The notes beneath the pieces were generated by a model, which saw only the letters and a list, made by a program, of their open reading frames with translations, was not told the DNA's origin and made no database searches. Both the position numbers and the translations under genes were made by a program. A stretch of DNA of 64,000 nucleotides from assembly GCA_036435485.1 (NCBI GenBank), contig CM071595.1:1984001-2048000 (forward strand). Reading direction: 5' to 3'. The DNA is from Saposhnikovia divaricata (Eukaryota > Streptophyta > Magnoliopsida > Apiales > Apiaceae). The first letter of the stretch is position 1; the number at the start of each line of letters is the position of its first letter. Below, in pieces: positions 37,924 to 51,715 of this stretch.

Positions 37924-39611
37924 GGTCCGACCCGATTTTTAACAATATCCTGTGTACTAACCCCTTTGAGGATTATCCAAAAACCGAGTTTTGACTATCA
38001 GCTCCGATTCAGGTCTGAATTGCGTCAAATAAAATTTCGTTGAATTCCAATAACCCATAGGAACAAAATATGTAAAAATATCCTTAAAATGGTCCGACTC
38101 GATTTTTAAACATATCCCGTGTACTAACCACATTGAGGATTATCCGAAAACCGACTTTCGTTCATATCAGCTCCGATTCAGGTCTGAATTGCGTCAAATA
38201 AAATTTCGTTGAATTCCAATAACCCATAGGAACAAAATATTTAAAAATATCCACAAAATGGTCTGACCCGATTTTTAACAATATCCTGTGTACTAACCCC
38301 TTTGAAAATTTTCCGAAAACCGACTTTCGATCATATCAGCTCCGATTCCGGTCTGAATTGCGTAAAATAAAATTTCGTTGAATTCCAATAACCCATAGGA
38401 ACAAAATATTTAAAAATATCCACAAAATGGTCCGACTCGATTTTTAACAATATCCCGTGTACTAACCCCTTTGAGGATTATCCAAAAACCGAGTTTTGAC
38501 TATATAAGCTCCGATACAGGTCTGAATTGTGTCAAATAAAATTTCGTTGAATTCCAATAACCCATAGGAACAAAATATTTAAAAATATCAACAAAATGGT
38601 CCGACCCGATTTTTAACAATATCCCGTGTACTAACCCCTTTGAGGATTATCCAAAAACTGAGTTTTGACTATATCAGCTCCGATTCAGGTCTGAATTGCG
38701 TCAAATAAAATTTCGTTGAATTCCAATAACCCATAGGAACAAAATATGTAAAAATATCCTTAAAATGGTCCGACTCGATTTTTAACAATATCCCGTGTAC
38801 TAACCACTTTGAGGATTATCCGAAAACCGAGTTTCGTTCATATCAGCTCCGATTCAGGTCTGAATTGCGTCAAATAAAATTTCGTTGAATTCCAATAACC
38901 CATAGGAACAAAATATTTAAAAATATCCACAAAATGGTCCGACCCGATTTTTAACAATATCCCGTGTACTAACCCCTTTGAGAATTTTCCGAAAACCGAG
39001 TTTCGATCATATCAGCTCCGATTCAGGTCTGAATTGCGTCAAATAAAATTTCGTTGAATTCCAATAACCCATAGGAACAAAATATGTAAAAATATCCTTA
39101 AAATGGTCCGACTCGATTTTTAACAATATCCCGTGTACTAACCACTTTGAGGATTATCCGAAAACTGAGTTTCGTTCATATCAGCTCCGATTCAGGTCTG
39201 AATTGCGTCAAATAAAATTTCGTTGAATTCCAATAACCCATAGGAACAAAATATTTAAAAATATCCACAAAATGGTCCGACCCGATTTTTAACAATATCC
39301 CGTGTACTAACCCCTTTGAGAATTTTCCGAAAACTGAGTTTCGATCATATCAGCTCTGATTCCGGTCCGAACTGCGTCAAATAAAATTTTGTTGAATTCC
39401 AATAACCCATAGGAACAAAATATGTAAAAATATCCACAAAATGGTCCGACTCGATTTTTAACAATATCCCGTGTACTAACCCCTTTGAGGATTATCCAAA
39501 AACCGAGTTCTGACTATATAAGCTCCGATACAGGTCTGAATTGTGTCAAATAAAATTTCGTTGAATTCCAATAACCCATAGGAACAAAATATTAAAAAAT
39601 ATCAACAAAAT
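37924..39611 (+). repeat. Middle-compartment HOR unit 4: 10 monomers, 1,688 bp
   Basis: Same monomer order as the unit before it. The first B monomer reads GACTATCAGC (37,993) where others read GACTATATCAGC, a 2-bp loss in a TA run. The same loss is at 39,681 in the following unit, so these two B monomers share descent. Confidence 0.85.
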
Positions 39612-41111
39612 GGTCCGACCCGATTTTTAACAATATCCCGTGTACTAACCCCTTTGAGGATTATCCAAAAACCGAGTTTTGACTATCAGCTCCGATTCAG
39701 GTCTGAATTGCGTCAAATAAAATTTCGTTGAATTCCAATAACCCATAGGAACAAAATATGTAAAAATATCCTTAAAATGGTCCGACTCGATTTTTAAACA
39801 TATCCCGTGTACTAACCACTTTGAGGATTATCCGAAAACCGAGTTTCGTTCATATCAGCTCCGATTTAGGTCTGAATTGCGTCGAATAAAATTTCGTTGA
39901 ATTCCAATAACCCATAGGAACAAAATATTTAAAAATATCCACAAAATGGTCCGACCCGATTTTTAACAATATCCCGTGTACTAACCCCTTTGAGAATTTT
40001 CCGAAAACCGAGTTTCGATCATATCAGCTCCGATTCCGGTCCGAACTGCGTCAAATAAAATTTTGTTGAATTCCAATAACCCATAGGAACAAAATATGTA
40101 AAAATATCCACAAAATGGTCCGACTCGATTTTTAACAATATCCCGTGTACTAACCCCTTTGAGGATTATCCAAAAACCGAGTTTTGACTATATAAGTTCC
40201 GATACAGGTCTGAATTGTGTCAAATAAAATTTCGTTGAATTCCAATAACCCATAGGAACAAAATATTTAAAAATATCAACAAAATGGTCCGACCCGATTT
40301 TTAACAATATCCCGTGTACTAACCCCTTTGAGGATTATCCAAAAACCGAGTTTTGACTATATCAGCTCCGATTCAGGTCTGAATTGCGTCAAATAAAATT
40401 TCGTTGAATTCCAATAACCCATAGGAACAAAATATATAAAAATATCCTTAAAATGGTCCGACTCGATTTTTAAACATATCCCGTGTACTAACCACTTTGA
40501 GGATTATCCGAAAACCGAGTTTCGTTCATATCAGCTCCGATTCAGGTCTGAATTGCGTCAAATAAAATTTTGTTGAATTCCAATAACCCATAGGAACAAA
40601 ATATGCAAAAATATCCACAAAATGGTCCGACTCAATTTTTAACAATATCCCGTGTACTAACCCCTTTGAGGATTATCCAAAAACCGAGTTTCGATCATAT
40701 CAGCTCCGATTCCGGTCTGAATTGCGTTAAATAAAATTTCTTTGAATTCCAATAACCCATAGGAACAAAATATTTAAAAATATCCACAAAATGGTCCGAC
40801 TCGATTTTTAACAATATCCCGTGTACTAACACCTTTGAGGATTATCCAAAAACCGAGTTTTGACTATATAAGCTCCGATACAGGTCTGAATTGTGTCAAA
40901 TAAAGTTTCGTTGAATTCCAATAACCCATAGGAACAAAATATTTAAAAACATCATCAAAATGGTCCGACCCGATTTTTAACAATATCCCGTGTACTAAAC
41001 CCTTTGAGGATTATCCAAAAATCGAGTTTTGACTATATCAGCTCCGATTCAGGTCTGAATTGCGTCAAATAAAATTTCGTTGAATTCCAATAACCCATAG
41101 GAACAAAATAT
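39612..41111 (+). repeat. Transition segment left of the 22-mer block
   Basis: About nine monomers. It contains the first ATATGCAAAAATATCC mark (TGC at 40,604), the first GACTCAATTTT, a hybrid monomer with an A-like front and D-like GTTTCGATCATATCAG (near 40,690), ATTTCTTTGAATTCC (40,736), CTAACACCTTTGAGG (near 40,828) and AAAACATCATC (near 40,946). The part from about 40,130 to 41,000 recurs at an offset of 10,309 bp (61 monomers) near 50,440-51,310, on the other side of the 22-mer block. Confidence 0.8.
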
Positions 41112-44100
41112 GTAAAAATATCCACAAAATGGTCCGACTCGATTTTTAACAATATCCCGTGTACTAACCCCTTTGAGGATTATCCAAAAACCGAGTTTTG
41201 ACTATATCAGCTCCGATTCAGGTCTGAATTGCGTCAAATAAAATTTCGTTGAATTCCAATAACCCATAGGAACAAAATATGTAAAAATATCCTTAAAATG
41301 GTCCGACTCGATTTTTAACAATATCCCGTGTACTAACCACTTTGAGGATTATCCGAAAACCGAGTTTCGTTCATATCAGCTCCGATTCTGGTCTGAATTG
41401 CGTCAAATAAAATTTCGTTGAATTCCAATAACCCATAGGAACGAAATATTTAAAAATATCCACAAAATGGTCCGACCCGATTTTTAACAATATCCCGTGT
41501 ACTAACCCCTTTGAGAATTTTCCGAAAACCGAGTTTCGATCATATCAGCTCCGATTCCGGTCTGAATTGCGTCAAATAAAATTTCGTTGAATTCCAATAA
41601 CCCATAGGAACAAAATATTTAAAAATATCCACAAAATGGCCCGACTAGATTTTTAACAATATCCCGTGTACTAACCCCTTTGAGGATTATCCAAAAACCG
41701 AGTTTTGACTATATAAGCTCCGATACAGGTCTGAATTGTGTCAAATAAAATTTCGTTGAATTCCAATAACCCATAGGAACAAAATATTTAAAAACATCAA
41801 CAAAATGGTCCGACCCGATTTTTAACAATATCCCGTGTACTAAACCCTTTGAGGATTATCCAAAAACCGAGTTTTGACTATATCAGCTCCGATTCAGGTC
41901 TGAATTGCGTCAAATAAAATTTCGTTGAATTCCAATAACCCATAGGAACAAAATATGTAAAAATATCCTTAAAATGGTCCGACTCAATTTTTAACAATAT
42001 CCCGTGTACTAACCACTTTGAGGATTTTCCGAAAACCGAGTTTCGTTCATATCAGCTCCGATTCTGGTCTGAATTGCGTCAAATAAAATTTCGTTGAATT
42101 CCAATAACCCATAGGAACAAAATATTTAAAAATATCCACAAAATGGTCCGACCCGATTTTTAACAATATCCCGTGTACTAACCCCTTTGAGAATTTTCCG
42201 AAAACCGAGTTTCGATCATATCAGCTCCGATTCAGGTCTGAATTGCGTCAAATAAAATTTTGTTGAATTCCAATAACCCATAGGAACAAAATATTTAAAA
42301 ATATCCACAAAATGGTCCGACCCGATTTTTAACAATATCCCGTGTACTAACCCCTTTGAGAATTATCCAAAAACCGAGTTTTGACTATATCAGCTCCGAT
42401 TCAGGTCTGAATTGCGTCAAATAAAATTTCGTTGAATTCCAATAACCCATAGGAACAAAATATGTAAAAATATCATTAAAATGGTCCGACTCGATTTTTA
42501 ACAATATCCCGTGTACTAACCACTTTGAGGATTATCCGAAAACCGAGTTTTGACTATATCAGCTCCGATTCAGGTCTGAATTGCGTCAAATAAAATTTCG
42601 TTGAATTCCAATAACCCATAGGAACAAAATATGTAAAAATATCCTTAAAATGGTCCGACTCGATTTTTAAACATATCCCGTGTACTAACCACTTTGAGGA
42701 TTATCCGAAAACCGAGTTTCGTTCATATCAGCTCCGATTCAGGTCTGAATTGCGTCAAATAAAATTTTGTTGAATTCCAATAACCCATAGGAACAAAATA
42801 TGCAAAAATATCCACAAAATGGTCCGACCCGATTTTTAACAATATCCCGTGTACTAACCCCTTTGAGAATTTTCCGAAAACCGAGTTTCGATCATATCAG
42901 CTCCGATTCCGGTCTGAATTGCGTCAAATAAAATTTCGTTGAATTCCAATAACCCATAGGAACAAAATATGTAAAAATATCCACAAAATGGTCCGACTCG
43001 ATTTTTAACAATATCCCGTGTACTAACCCCTTTGAGGATTATCCAAAAACCGAGTTTTGACTATATAAGCTCCGATACAGGTCTGAATTGTGTCAAATAA
43101 AATTTCGTTGAATTCCAATAACCCATAGGAACAAAATATTTAAAAACATCAACAAAATGGTCCGACCCGATTTTTAACAATATCCCGTGTACTAAACCCT
43201 TTGAGGATTATCCAAAAACCGAGTTTTGACTATATCAGCTCCGATTCAGGTCTGAATTGCGTCAAATAAAATTTCGTTGAATTCCAATAACCCATAGGAA
43301 CAAAATATGTAAAAATATCCTTAAAATGGTCCGACTCAATTTTTAACAATATCCCGTGTACTAACCACTTTGAGGATTTTCCGAAAACCGAGTTTCGTTC
43401 ATATCAGCTCCGATTCTGGTCTGAATTGCGTCAAATAAAATTTCGTTGAATTCCAATAACCCATAGGAACAAAATATTTAAAAATATCCACAAAATGGTC
43501 CGACCCGATTTTTAACAATATCCCGTGTACTAACCCCTTTGAGAATTTTCCGAAAACCGAGTTTCGATCATATCAGCTCCGATTCAGGTCTGAATTGCGT
43601 CAAATAAAATTTTGTTGAATTCCAATAACCCATAGGAACAAAATATTTAAAAATATCCACAAAATGGTCCGACCCGATTTTTAACAATATCCCGTGTACT
43701 AACCCCTTTGAGAATTATCCAAAAACCGAGTTTTGACTATATCAGCTCCGATTCAGGTCTGAATTGCGTCAAATAAAATTTCGTTGAATTCCAATAACCC
43801 ATAGGAACAAAATATGTAAAAATATCCTTAAAATGGTCCGACTCGATTTTTAACAATATCCCGTGTACTAACCACTTTGATGATTATCCGAAAACCGAGT
43901 TTTGACTATATCAGCTCCGATTCAGGTCTGAATTGCGTCAAATAAAATTTCGTTGAATTCCAATAACCCATAGGAACAAAATATGTAAAAATATCCTTAA
44001 AATGGTCCGACTCGATTTTTAAACATATCCCGTGTACTAACCACTTTGAGGATTATCCGAAAACTGAGTTTCGTTCATATCAGCTCCGATTCAGGTCTGA

Positions 44101-44829
44101 ATTGCGTCAAATAAAATTTTGTTGAATTCCAATAACCCATAGGAACAAAATATGCAAAAATATCCACAAAATGGTCCGACCCGATTTTTAACAATATCCC
44201 GTGTACTAACCCCTTTGAGAATTTTCCGAAAACCGAGTTTCAATCATATCAGCTCCGATTCCGGTCTGAATTGCGTCAAATAAAATTTCGTTGAATTCCA
44301 ATAACCCATAGGAACAAAATATGTAAAAATATCCACAAAATGGTCCGACTCGATTTTTAACAATATCCCGTGTACTAACCCCTTTGAGGATTATCCAAAA
44401 ACCGAGTTTTGACTATATAAGCTCCGATACAGGTCTGAATTGTGTCAAATAAAATTTCGTTGAATTCCAATAACCCATAGGAACAAAATATTTAAAAATA
44501 TCAACAAAATGGTCCGACCCGATTTTTAACAATATCCCGTGTACTAACCCCTTTGAGGATTATCCAAAAACCGAGTTTTGACTATATCAGCTCCGATTCA
44601 GGTCTGAATTGCGTCAAATAAAATTTCGTTGAATTCCAATAACCCATAGGAACAAAATATGTAAAAATATCCTTAAAATGGTCCGACTCGATTTTTAACA
44701 ATATCCCGTGTACTAACCACTTTGAGGATTATCCGAAAACCGAGTTTCGTTCATATCAGCTCCGATTCAGGTCTGAATTGCGTCAAATAAAATTTTGTTG
44801 AATTCCAATAACCCATAGGAACAAAATAT
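41112..44829 (+). repeat. 22-mer HOR, copy 1 (3,718 bp)
   Basis: Exactly 22 x 169 bp. Marks repeat at 3,718-bp spacing: TGGCCCGACTAG at 41,637, 45,355 and 49,073; AACGAAATATTT at 41,441, 45,159 and 48,877; and ATATGCAAAA (TGC at 42,801, 46,519 and 50,237). No insertion or deletion was seen. It contains a nested 8-mer duplication. Copy 1 differs from the next in having GGTCTG instead of GGTGTG near 41,221, GATGATTATCC near 43,879 and GTTTCAATC near 44,239. Confidence 0.9.
41650..44353 (+). repeat. 8-mer duplication nested in the 22-mer (1,352 bp x 2)
   Basis: Inside the 22-mer an 8-monomer block is present twice: GACTCAATTT at 41,981 and 43,333, ATATGCAAAA at 42,801 and 44,153, and AAAACATCAAC near 41,790 and 43,142. 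The same pair is found in copy 2 of the 22-mer (TGC at 46,519 and 47,871). The 8-mer doubling therefore came before the 22-mer amplification. Confidence 0.85.
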
Positions 44830-47800
44830 TTAAAAATATCCACAAAATGGTCCGACTCGATTTTTAACAATATCCCGTGTACTAACCCCTTTGAGGATTA
44901 TCCAAAAACCGAGTTTTGACTATATCAGCTCCGATTCAGGTGTGAATTGCGTCAAATAAAATTTCGTTGAATTCCAATAACCCATAGGAACAAAATATGT
45001 AAAAATATCCTTAAAATGGTCCGACTCGATTTTTAACAATATCCCGTGTACTAACCACTTTGAGGATTATCCGAAAACCGAGTTTCGTTCATATCAGCTC
45101 CGATTCTGGTCTGAATTGCGTCAAATAAAATTTCGTTGAATTCCAATAACCCATAGGAACGAAATATTTAAAAATATCCACAAAATGGTCCGACCCGATT
45201 TTTAACAACATCCCGTGTACTAACCCCTTTGAGAATTTTCCGAAAACCGAGTTTCGATCATATCAGCTCCGATTCCGGTCTGAATTGCGTCAAATAAAAT
45301 TTCGTTGAATTCCAATAACCCATAGGAACAAAATATTTAAAAATATCCACAAAATGGCCCGACTAGATTTTTAACAATATCCCGTGTACTAACCCCTTTG
45401 AGGATTATCCAAAAACCGAGTTTTGACTATATAAGCTCCGATACAGGTCTGAATTGTGTCAAATAAAATTTCGTTGAATTCCAATAACCCATAGGAACAA
45501 AATATTTAAAAACATCAACAAAATGGTCCGACCCGATTTTTAACAATATCCCGTGTACTAAACCCTTTGAGGATTATCCAAAAACCGAGTTTTGACTATA
45601 TCAGCTCCGATTCAGGTCTGAATTGCGTCAAATAAAATTTCGTTGAATTCCAATAACCCATAGGAACAAAATATGTAAAAATATCCTTAAAATGGTCCGA
45701 CTCAATTTTTAACAATATCCCGTGTACTAACCACTTTGAGGATTTTCCGAAAACCGAGTTTCGTTCATATCAGCTCCGATTCTGGTCTGAATTGCGTCAA
45801 ATAAAATTTCGTTGAATTCCAATAACCCATAGGAACAAAATATTTAAAAATATCCACAAAATGGTCCGACCCGATTTTTAACAATATCCCGTGTACTAAC
45901 CCCTTTGAGAATTTTCCGAAAACCGAGTTTCGATCATATCAGCTCCGATTCAGGTCTGAATTGCGTCAAATAAAATTTTGTTGAATTCCAATAACCCATA
46001 GGAACAAAATATTTAAAAATATCCACAAAATGGTCCGACCCGATTTTTAACAATATCCCGTGTACTAACCCCTTTGAGAATTATCCAAAAACCGAGTTTT
46101 GACTATATCAGCTCCGATTCAGGTCTGAATTGCGTCAAATAAAATTTCGTTGAATTCCAATAACCCATAGGAACAAAATATGTAAAAATATCATTAAAAT
46201 GGTCCGACTCGATTTTTAACAATATCCCGTGTACTAACCACTTTGAGGATTATCCGAAAACCGAGTTTTGACTATATCAGCTCCGATTCAGGTCTGAATT
46301 GCGTCAAATAAAATTTCGTTGAATTCCAATAACCCATAGGAACAAAATATGTAAAAATATCCTTAAAATGGTCCGACTCGATTTTTAAACATATCCCGTG
46401 TACTAACCACTTTGAGGATTATCCGAAAACCGAGTTTCGTTCATATCAGCTCCGATTCAGGTCTGAATTGCGTCAAATAAAATTTTGTTGAATTCCAATA
46501 ACCCATAGGAACAAAATATGCAAAAATATCCACAAAATGGTCCGACCCGATTTTTAACAATATCCCGTGTACTAACCCCTTTGAGAATTTTCCGAAAACC
46601 GAGTTTCGATCATATCAGCTCCGATTCCGGTCTGAATTGCGTCAAATAAAATTTCGTTGAATTCCAATAACCCATAGGAACAAAATATGTAAAAATATCC
46701 ACAAAATGGTCCGACTCGATTTTTAACAATATCCCGTGTACTAACCCCTTTGAGGATTATCCAAAAACCGAGTTTTGACTATATAAGCTCCGATACAGGT
46801 CTGAATTGTGTCAAATAAAATTTCGTTGAATTCCAATAACCCATAGGAACAAAATATTTAAAAACATCAACAAAATGGTCCGACCCGATTTTTAACAATA
46901 TCCCGTGTACTAAACCCTTTGAGGATAATCCAAAAACCGAGTTTTGACTATATCAGCTCCGATTCAGGTCTGAATTGCGTCAAATAAAATTTCGTTGAAT
47001 TCCAATAACCCATAGGAACAAAATATGTAAAAATATCCTTAAAATGGTCCGACTCAATTTTTAACAATATCCCGTGTACTAACCACTTTGAGGATTTTCC
47101 GAAAACCGAGTTTCGTTCATATCAGCTCCGATTCTGGTCTGAATTGCGTCAAATAAAATTTCGTTGAATTCCAATAACCCATAGGAACAAAATATTTAAA
47201 AATATCCACAAAATGGTCCGACCCGATTTTTAACAATATCCCGTGTACTAACCCCTTTGAGAATTTTCCGAAAACCGAGTTTCGATCATATCAGCTCCGA
47301 TTCAGGTCTGAATTGCGTCAAATAAAATTTTGTTGAATTCCAATAACCCATAGGAACAAAATATTTAAAAATATCCACAAAATGGTCCGACCCGATTTTT
47401 AACAATATCCCGTGTACTAACCCCTTTGAGAATTATCCAAAAACCGAGTTTTGACTATATCAGCTCCGATTCAGGTCTGAATTGCGTCAAATAAAATTTC
47501 GTTGAATTCCAATAACCCATAGGAACAAAATATGTAAAAATATCCTTAAAATGGTCCGACTCGATTTTTAACAATATCCCGTGTACTAACCACTTTGAGG
47601 ATTATCCGAAAACCGAGTTTTGACTATATCAGCTCCGATTCAGGTCTGAATTGCGTCAAATAAAATTTCGTTGAATTCCAATAACCCATAGGAACAAAAT
47701 ATGTAAAAATATCCTTAAAATGGTCCGACTCGATTTTTAAACATATCCCGTGTACTAACCACTTTGAGGATTATCCGAAAACCGAGTTTCGTTCATATCA

Positions 47801-48547
47801 GCTCCGATTCAGGTCTGAATTGCGTCAAATAAAATTTTGTTGAATTCCAATAACCCATAGGAACAAAATATGCAAAAATATCCACAAAATGGTCCGACCC
47901 GATTTTTAACAATATCCCGTGTACTAACCCCTTTGAGAATTTTCCGAAAACCGAGTTTCGATCATATCAGCTCCGATTCCGGTCTGAATTGCGTCAAATA
48001 AAATTTCGTTGAATTCCAATAACCCATAGGAACAAAATATGTAAAAATATCCACAAAATGGTCCGACTCGATTTTTAACAATATCCCGTGTACTAACCCC
48101 TTTGAGGATTATCCAAAAACCGAGTTTTGACTATATAAGCTCCGATACAGGTCTGAATTGTGTCAAATAAAATTTCGTTGAATTCCAATAACCCATAGGA
48201 ACAAAATATTTAAAAATATCAACAAAATGGTCCGACCCGATTTTTAACAATATCCCGTGTACTAACCCCTTTGAGGATTATCCAAAAACCGAGTTTTGAC
48301 TATATCAGCTCCGATTCAGGTCTGAATTGCGTCAAATAAAATTTCGTTGAATTCCAATAACCCATAGGAACAAAATATGTAAAAATATCCTTAAAATGGT
48401 CCGACTCGATTTTTAACAATATCCCGTGTACTAACCACTTTGAGGATTATCCGAAAACCGAGTTTCGTTCATATCAGCTCCGATTCAGGTCTGAATTGCG
48501 TCAAATAAAATTTTGTTGAATTCCAATAACCCATAGGAACAAAATAT
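44830..48547 (+). repeat. 22-mer HOR, copy 2 (3,718 bp)
   Basis: Second full copy, with the same marks in the same register. AATCATTAAAATGG is present near 42,470 and 46,188, 3,718 bp apart, so even this rare variant was copied. Private variants are AACAACATCCCG near 45,206 and GATAATCC near 46,924. GGTGTGAATTGC (44,939) is shared with copy 3 at 48,657. Confidence 0.9.
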
Positions 48548-49650
48548 TTAAAAATATCCACAAAATGGTCCGACTCGATTTTTAACAATATCCCGTGTAC
48601 TAACCCCTTTGAGGATTATCCAAAAACCGAGTTTTGACTATATCAGCTCCGATTCAGGTGTGAATTGCGTCAAATAAAATTTCGTTGAATTCCAATAACC
48701 CATAGGAACAAAATATGTAAAAATATCCTTAAAATGGTCCGACTCGATTTTTAACAATATCCCGTGTACTAACCACTTTGAGGATTATCCGAAAACCGAG
48801 TTTCGTTCATATCACCTCCGATTCTGGTCTGAATTGCGTCAAATAAAATTTCGTTGAATTCCAATAACCCATAGGAACGAAATATTTAAAAATATCCACA
48901 AAATGGTCCGACCCGATTTTTAACAATATCCCGTGTACTAACCCCTTTGAGAATTTTCCGAAAACCGAGTTTCGATCATATCAGCTCCGATTCCGGTCTG
49001 AATTGCGTCAAATAAAATTTCGTTGAATTCCAATAACCCATAGGAACAAAATATTTAAAAATATCCACAAAATGGCCCGACTAGATTTTTAACAATATCC
49101 CGTGTACTAACCCCTTTGAGGATTATCCAAAAACCGAGTTTTGACTATATAAGCTCCGATACAGGTCTGAATTGTGTCAAATAAAATTTCGTTGAATTCC
49201 AATAACCCATAGGAACAAAATATTTAAAAACATCAACAAAATGGTCCGACCCGATTTTTAACAATATCCCGTGTACTAAACCCTTTGAGGATTATCCAAA
49301 AACCGAGTTTTGACTATATCAGCTCCGATTCAGGTCTGAATTGCGTCAAATAAAATTTCGTTGAATTCCAATAACCCATAGGAACAAAATATGTAAAAAT
49401 ATCCTTAAAATGGTCCGACTCAATTTTTAACAATATCCCGTGTACTAACCACTTTGAGGATTTTCCGAAAACCGAGTTTCGTTCATATCAGCTCCGATTC
49501 TGGTCTGAATTGCGTCAAATAAAATTTCGTTGAATTCCAATAACCCATAGGAACAAAATATTTAAAAATATCCACAAAATGGTCCGACCCGATTTTTAAC
49601 AAAATCCCGTGTACTAACCCCTTTGAGAATTTTCCGAAAACCGAGTTTCG
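48548..49650 (+). repeat. 22-mer HOR, copy 3 (partial)
   Basis: Starts in register with the previous copies (GGTGTG at 48,657, AACGAAATATTT at 48,877, TGGCCCGACTAG at 49,073). Private variants include ATCACCTCCG near 48,812 and AACAAAATCCCG near 49,602. From about 49,650 the monomer classes no longer match copy 2, although the register is kept and matching resumes near 50,100. Confidence 0.85.
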
Positions 49651-51039
49651 ATCATATCAGCTCCGATTCCGGTCCGAACTGCGTCAAATAAAATTTTGTT
49701 GAATTCCAATAACCCATAGGAACAAAATATGTAAAAATATCCACAAAATGGTCCGACTCGATTTTTAACAATATCCCGTGTACTAACCCCTTTGAGGATT
49801 ATCCAAAAACCGAGTTTTGACTATATAAGCTCCGATACATGTCTGAATTGTGTCAAATAAAATTTCGTTGAATTCCAATAACCCATAGGAACAAAATATT
49901 TAAAAATATCAACAAAATGGTCCGACCCGATTTTTAACAATATCCCGTGTACTAACCCCTTTGAGGATTATCCAAAAACCGAGTTTTGACTATATCAGCT
50001 CCGATTCAGGTCTGAATTGCGTCAAATAAAATTTCGTTGAATTCCAATAACCCATAGGAACAAAATATGTAAAAATATCCTTAAAATGGTCCGACTCGAT
50101 TTTTAAACATATCCCGTGTACTAACCACTTTGAGGATTATCCGAAAACCGAGTTTCGTTCATATCAGCTCCGATTCAGGTCTGAATTGCGTCAAATAAAA
50201 TTTTGTTGAATTCCAATAACCCATAGGAACAAAATATGCAAAAATATCCACAAAATGGTCCGACCCGATTTTTAACAATATCCCGTGTACTAACCCCTTT
50301 GAGAATTTTCCGAAAACCGAGTTTCGATCATATCAGCTCCGATTCCGGTCTGAATTGCGTCAAATAAAATTTCGTTGAATTCCAATAACCCATAGGAACA
50401 AAATATGTAAAAATATCCACAAAATGGTCCGACTCGATTTTTAACAATATCCCGTGTACTAACCCCTTTGAGGATTATCCAAAAACCGAGTTTTGACTAT
50501 ATAAGCTCCGATACAGGTCTGAATTGTGTCAAATAAAATTTCGTTGAATTCCAATAACCCATAGAAACAAAATATTTAAAAATATCAACAAAATGGTCCG
50601 ACCCGATTTTTAACAATATCCCGTGTACTAACCCCTTTGAGGATTATCCAAAAACCGAGTTTTGACTATATCAGCTCCGATTCAGGTCTGAATTGCGTCA
50701 AATAAAATTTCGTTGAATTCTAATAACCCATAGGAACAAAATATGTAAAAATATCCTTAAAATGGTCCGACTCGATTTTTAAACATATCCCGTGTACTAA
50801 CCACTTTGAGGATTATCCGAAAACCGAGTTTCGTTCATATCAGCTCCGATTCAGGTCTGAATTGCGTCAAATAAAATTTTGTTGAATTCCAATAACCCAT
50901 AGGAACAAAATATGCAAAAATATCCACAAAATGGTCCGACTCGATTTTTAACAATATCCCGTGTACTAACCCCTTTGAGGATTATCCAAAAACCGAGTTT
51001 CGATCATATCAGCTCCGATTCCGGTCTGAATTGCGTCAA
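49651..51039 (+). repeat. Patch and flank right of the 22-mer block
   Basis: At about 49,660-50,040 three monomers read D-A-B where the 22-mer has D*, a hybrid B and a C-like monomer, yet the length is unchanged. From about 49,970 the order equals that near 40,340 (offset 9,633 bp, 57 monomers), and from about 50,440 it equals that near 40,130 (offset 10,309 bp). GAATTCTAATAAC near 50,716 recurs near 53,927, 3,211 bp (19 monomers) downstream. Confidence 0.8.
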
Positions 51040-51715
51040 ATAAAATTTCTTTGAATTCCAATAACCCATAGGAACAAAATATTTAAAAATATCCACAAAA
51101 TGGTCCGACTCGATTTTTAACAATATCCCGTGTACTAACACCTTTGAGGATTATCCGAAAACCGAGTTTTGACTATATAAGCTCCGATACAGGTCTGAAT
51201 TGTGTCAAATAAAATTTCGTTGAATTCCAATAACCCATAGGAACAAAATATTTAAAAACATCAACAAAATGGTCCGACCCGATTTTTAACAATATCCCGT
51301 GTACTAAACCCTTTGAGGATTATCCAAAAACCGAGTTTTGACTATATCAGCTCCGATTCAGGTCTGAATTGCGTCAAATAAAATTTCGTTGAATTCCAAT
51401 AACCCATAGGAACAAAATATGTAAAAATATCCTTAAAATGGTCCGACTCGATTTTTAACAATATCCCGTGTACTAACCACTTTGAGGATTATCCGAAAAC
51501 CGAGTTTCGTTCATATCAGCTTCGATTCTGGTCTGAATTGCGTCAAATAAAATTTCGTTGAATTCCAATAACCCATAGGAACGAAATATTTAAAGATATC
51601 CACAAAATGGTCCGACCCGATTTTTAACAATATCCCGTGTACTAACCCCTTTGAGAATTTTCCGAAAACCGAGTTTCGATCATATCAGCTCCGATTCCGG
51701 TCTGAATTGCGTCAA
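51040..51715 (+). repeat. 4-mer (A-B-C-D) duplication, copy 1 (676 bp)
   Basis: The order A-B-C-D occurs as a tandem unit of exactly 4 x 169 bp. Marks shared with copy 2 are ATTTCTTTGAATTCC (51,045 and 51,721), CTAACACCTTTGAGG, CAGCTTCGATTCTGG (near 51,518 and 52,194), AACGAAATATTT (51,581 and 52,257) and TTAAAGATATCC. AGCTTCGATTC and TTAAAGATATCC are seen only here, so the duplication is recent. Confidence 0.9.
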
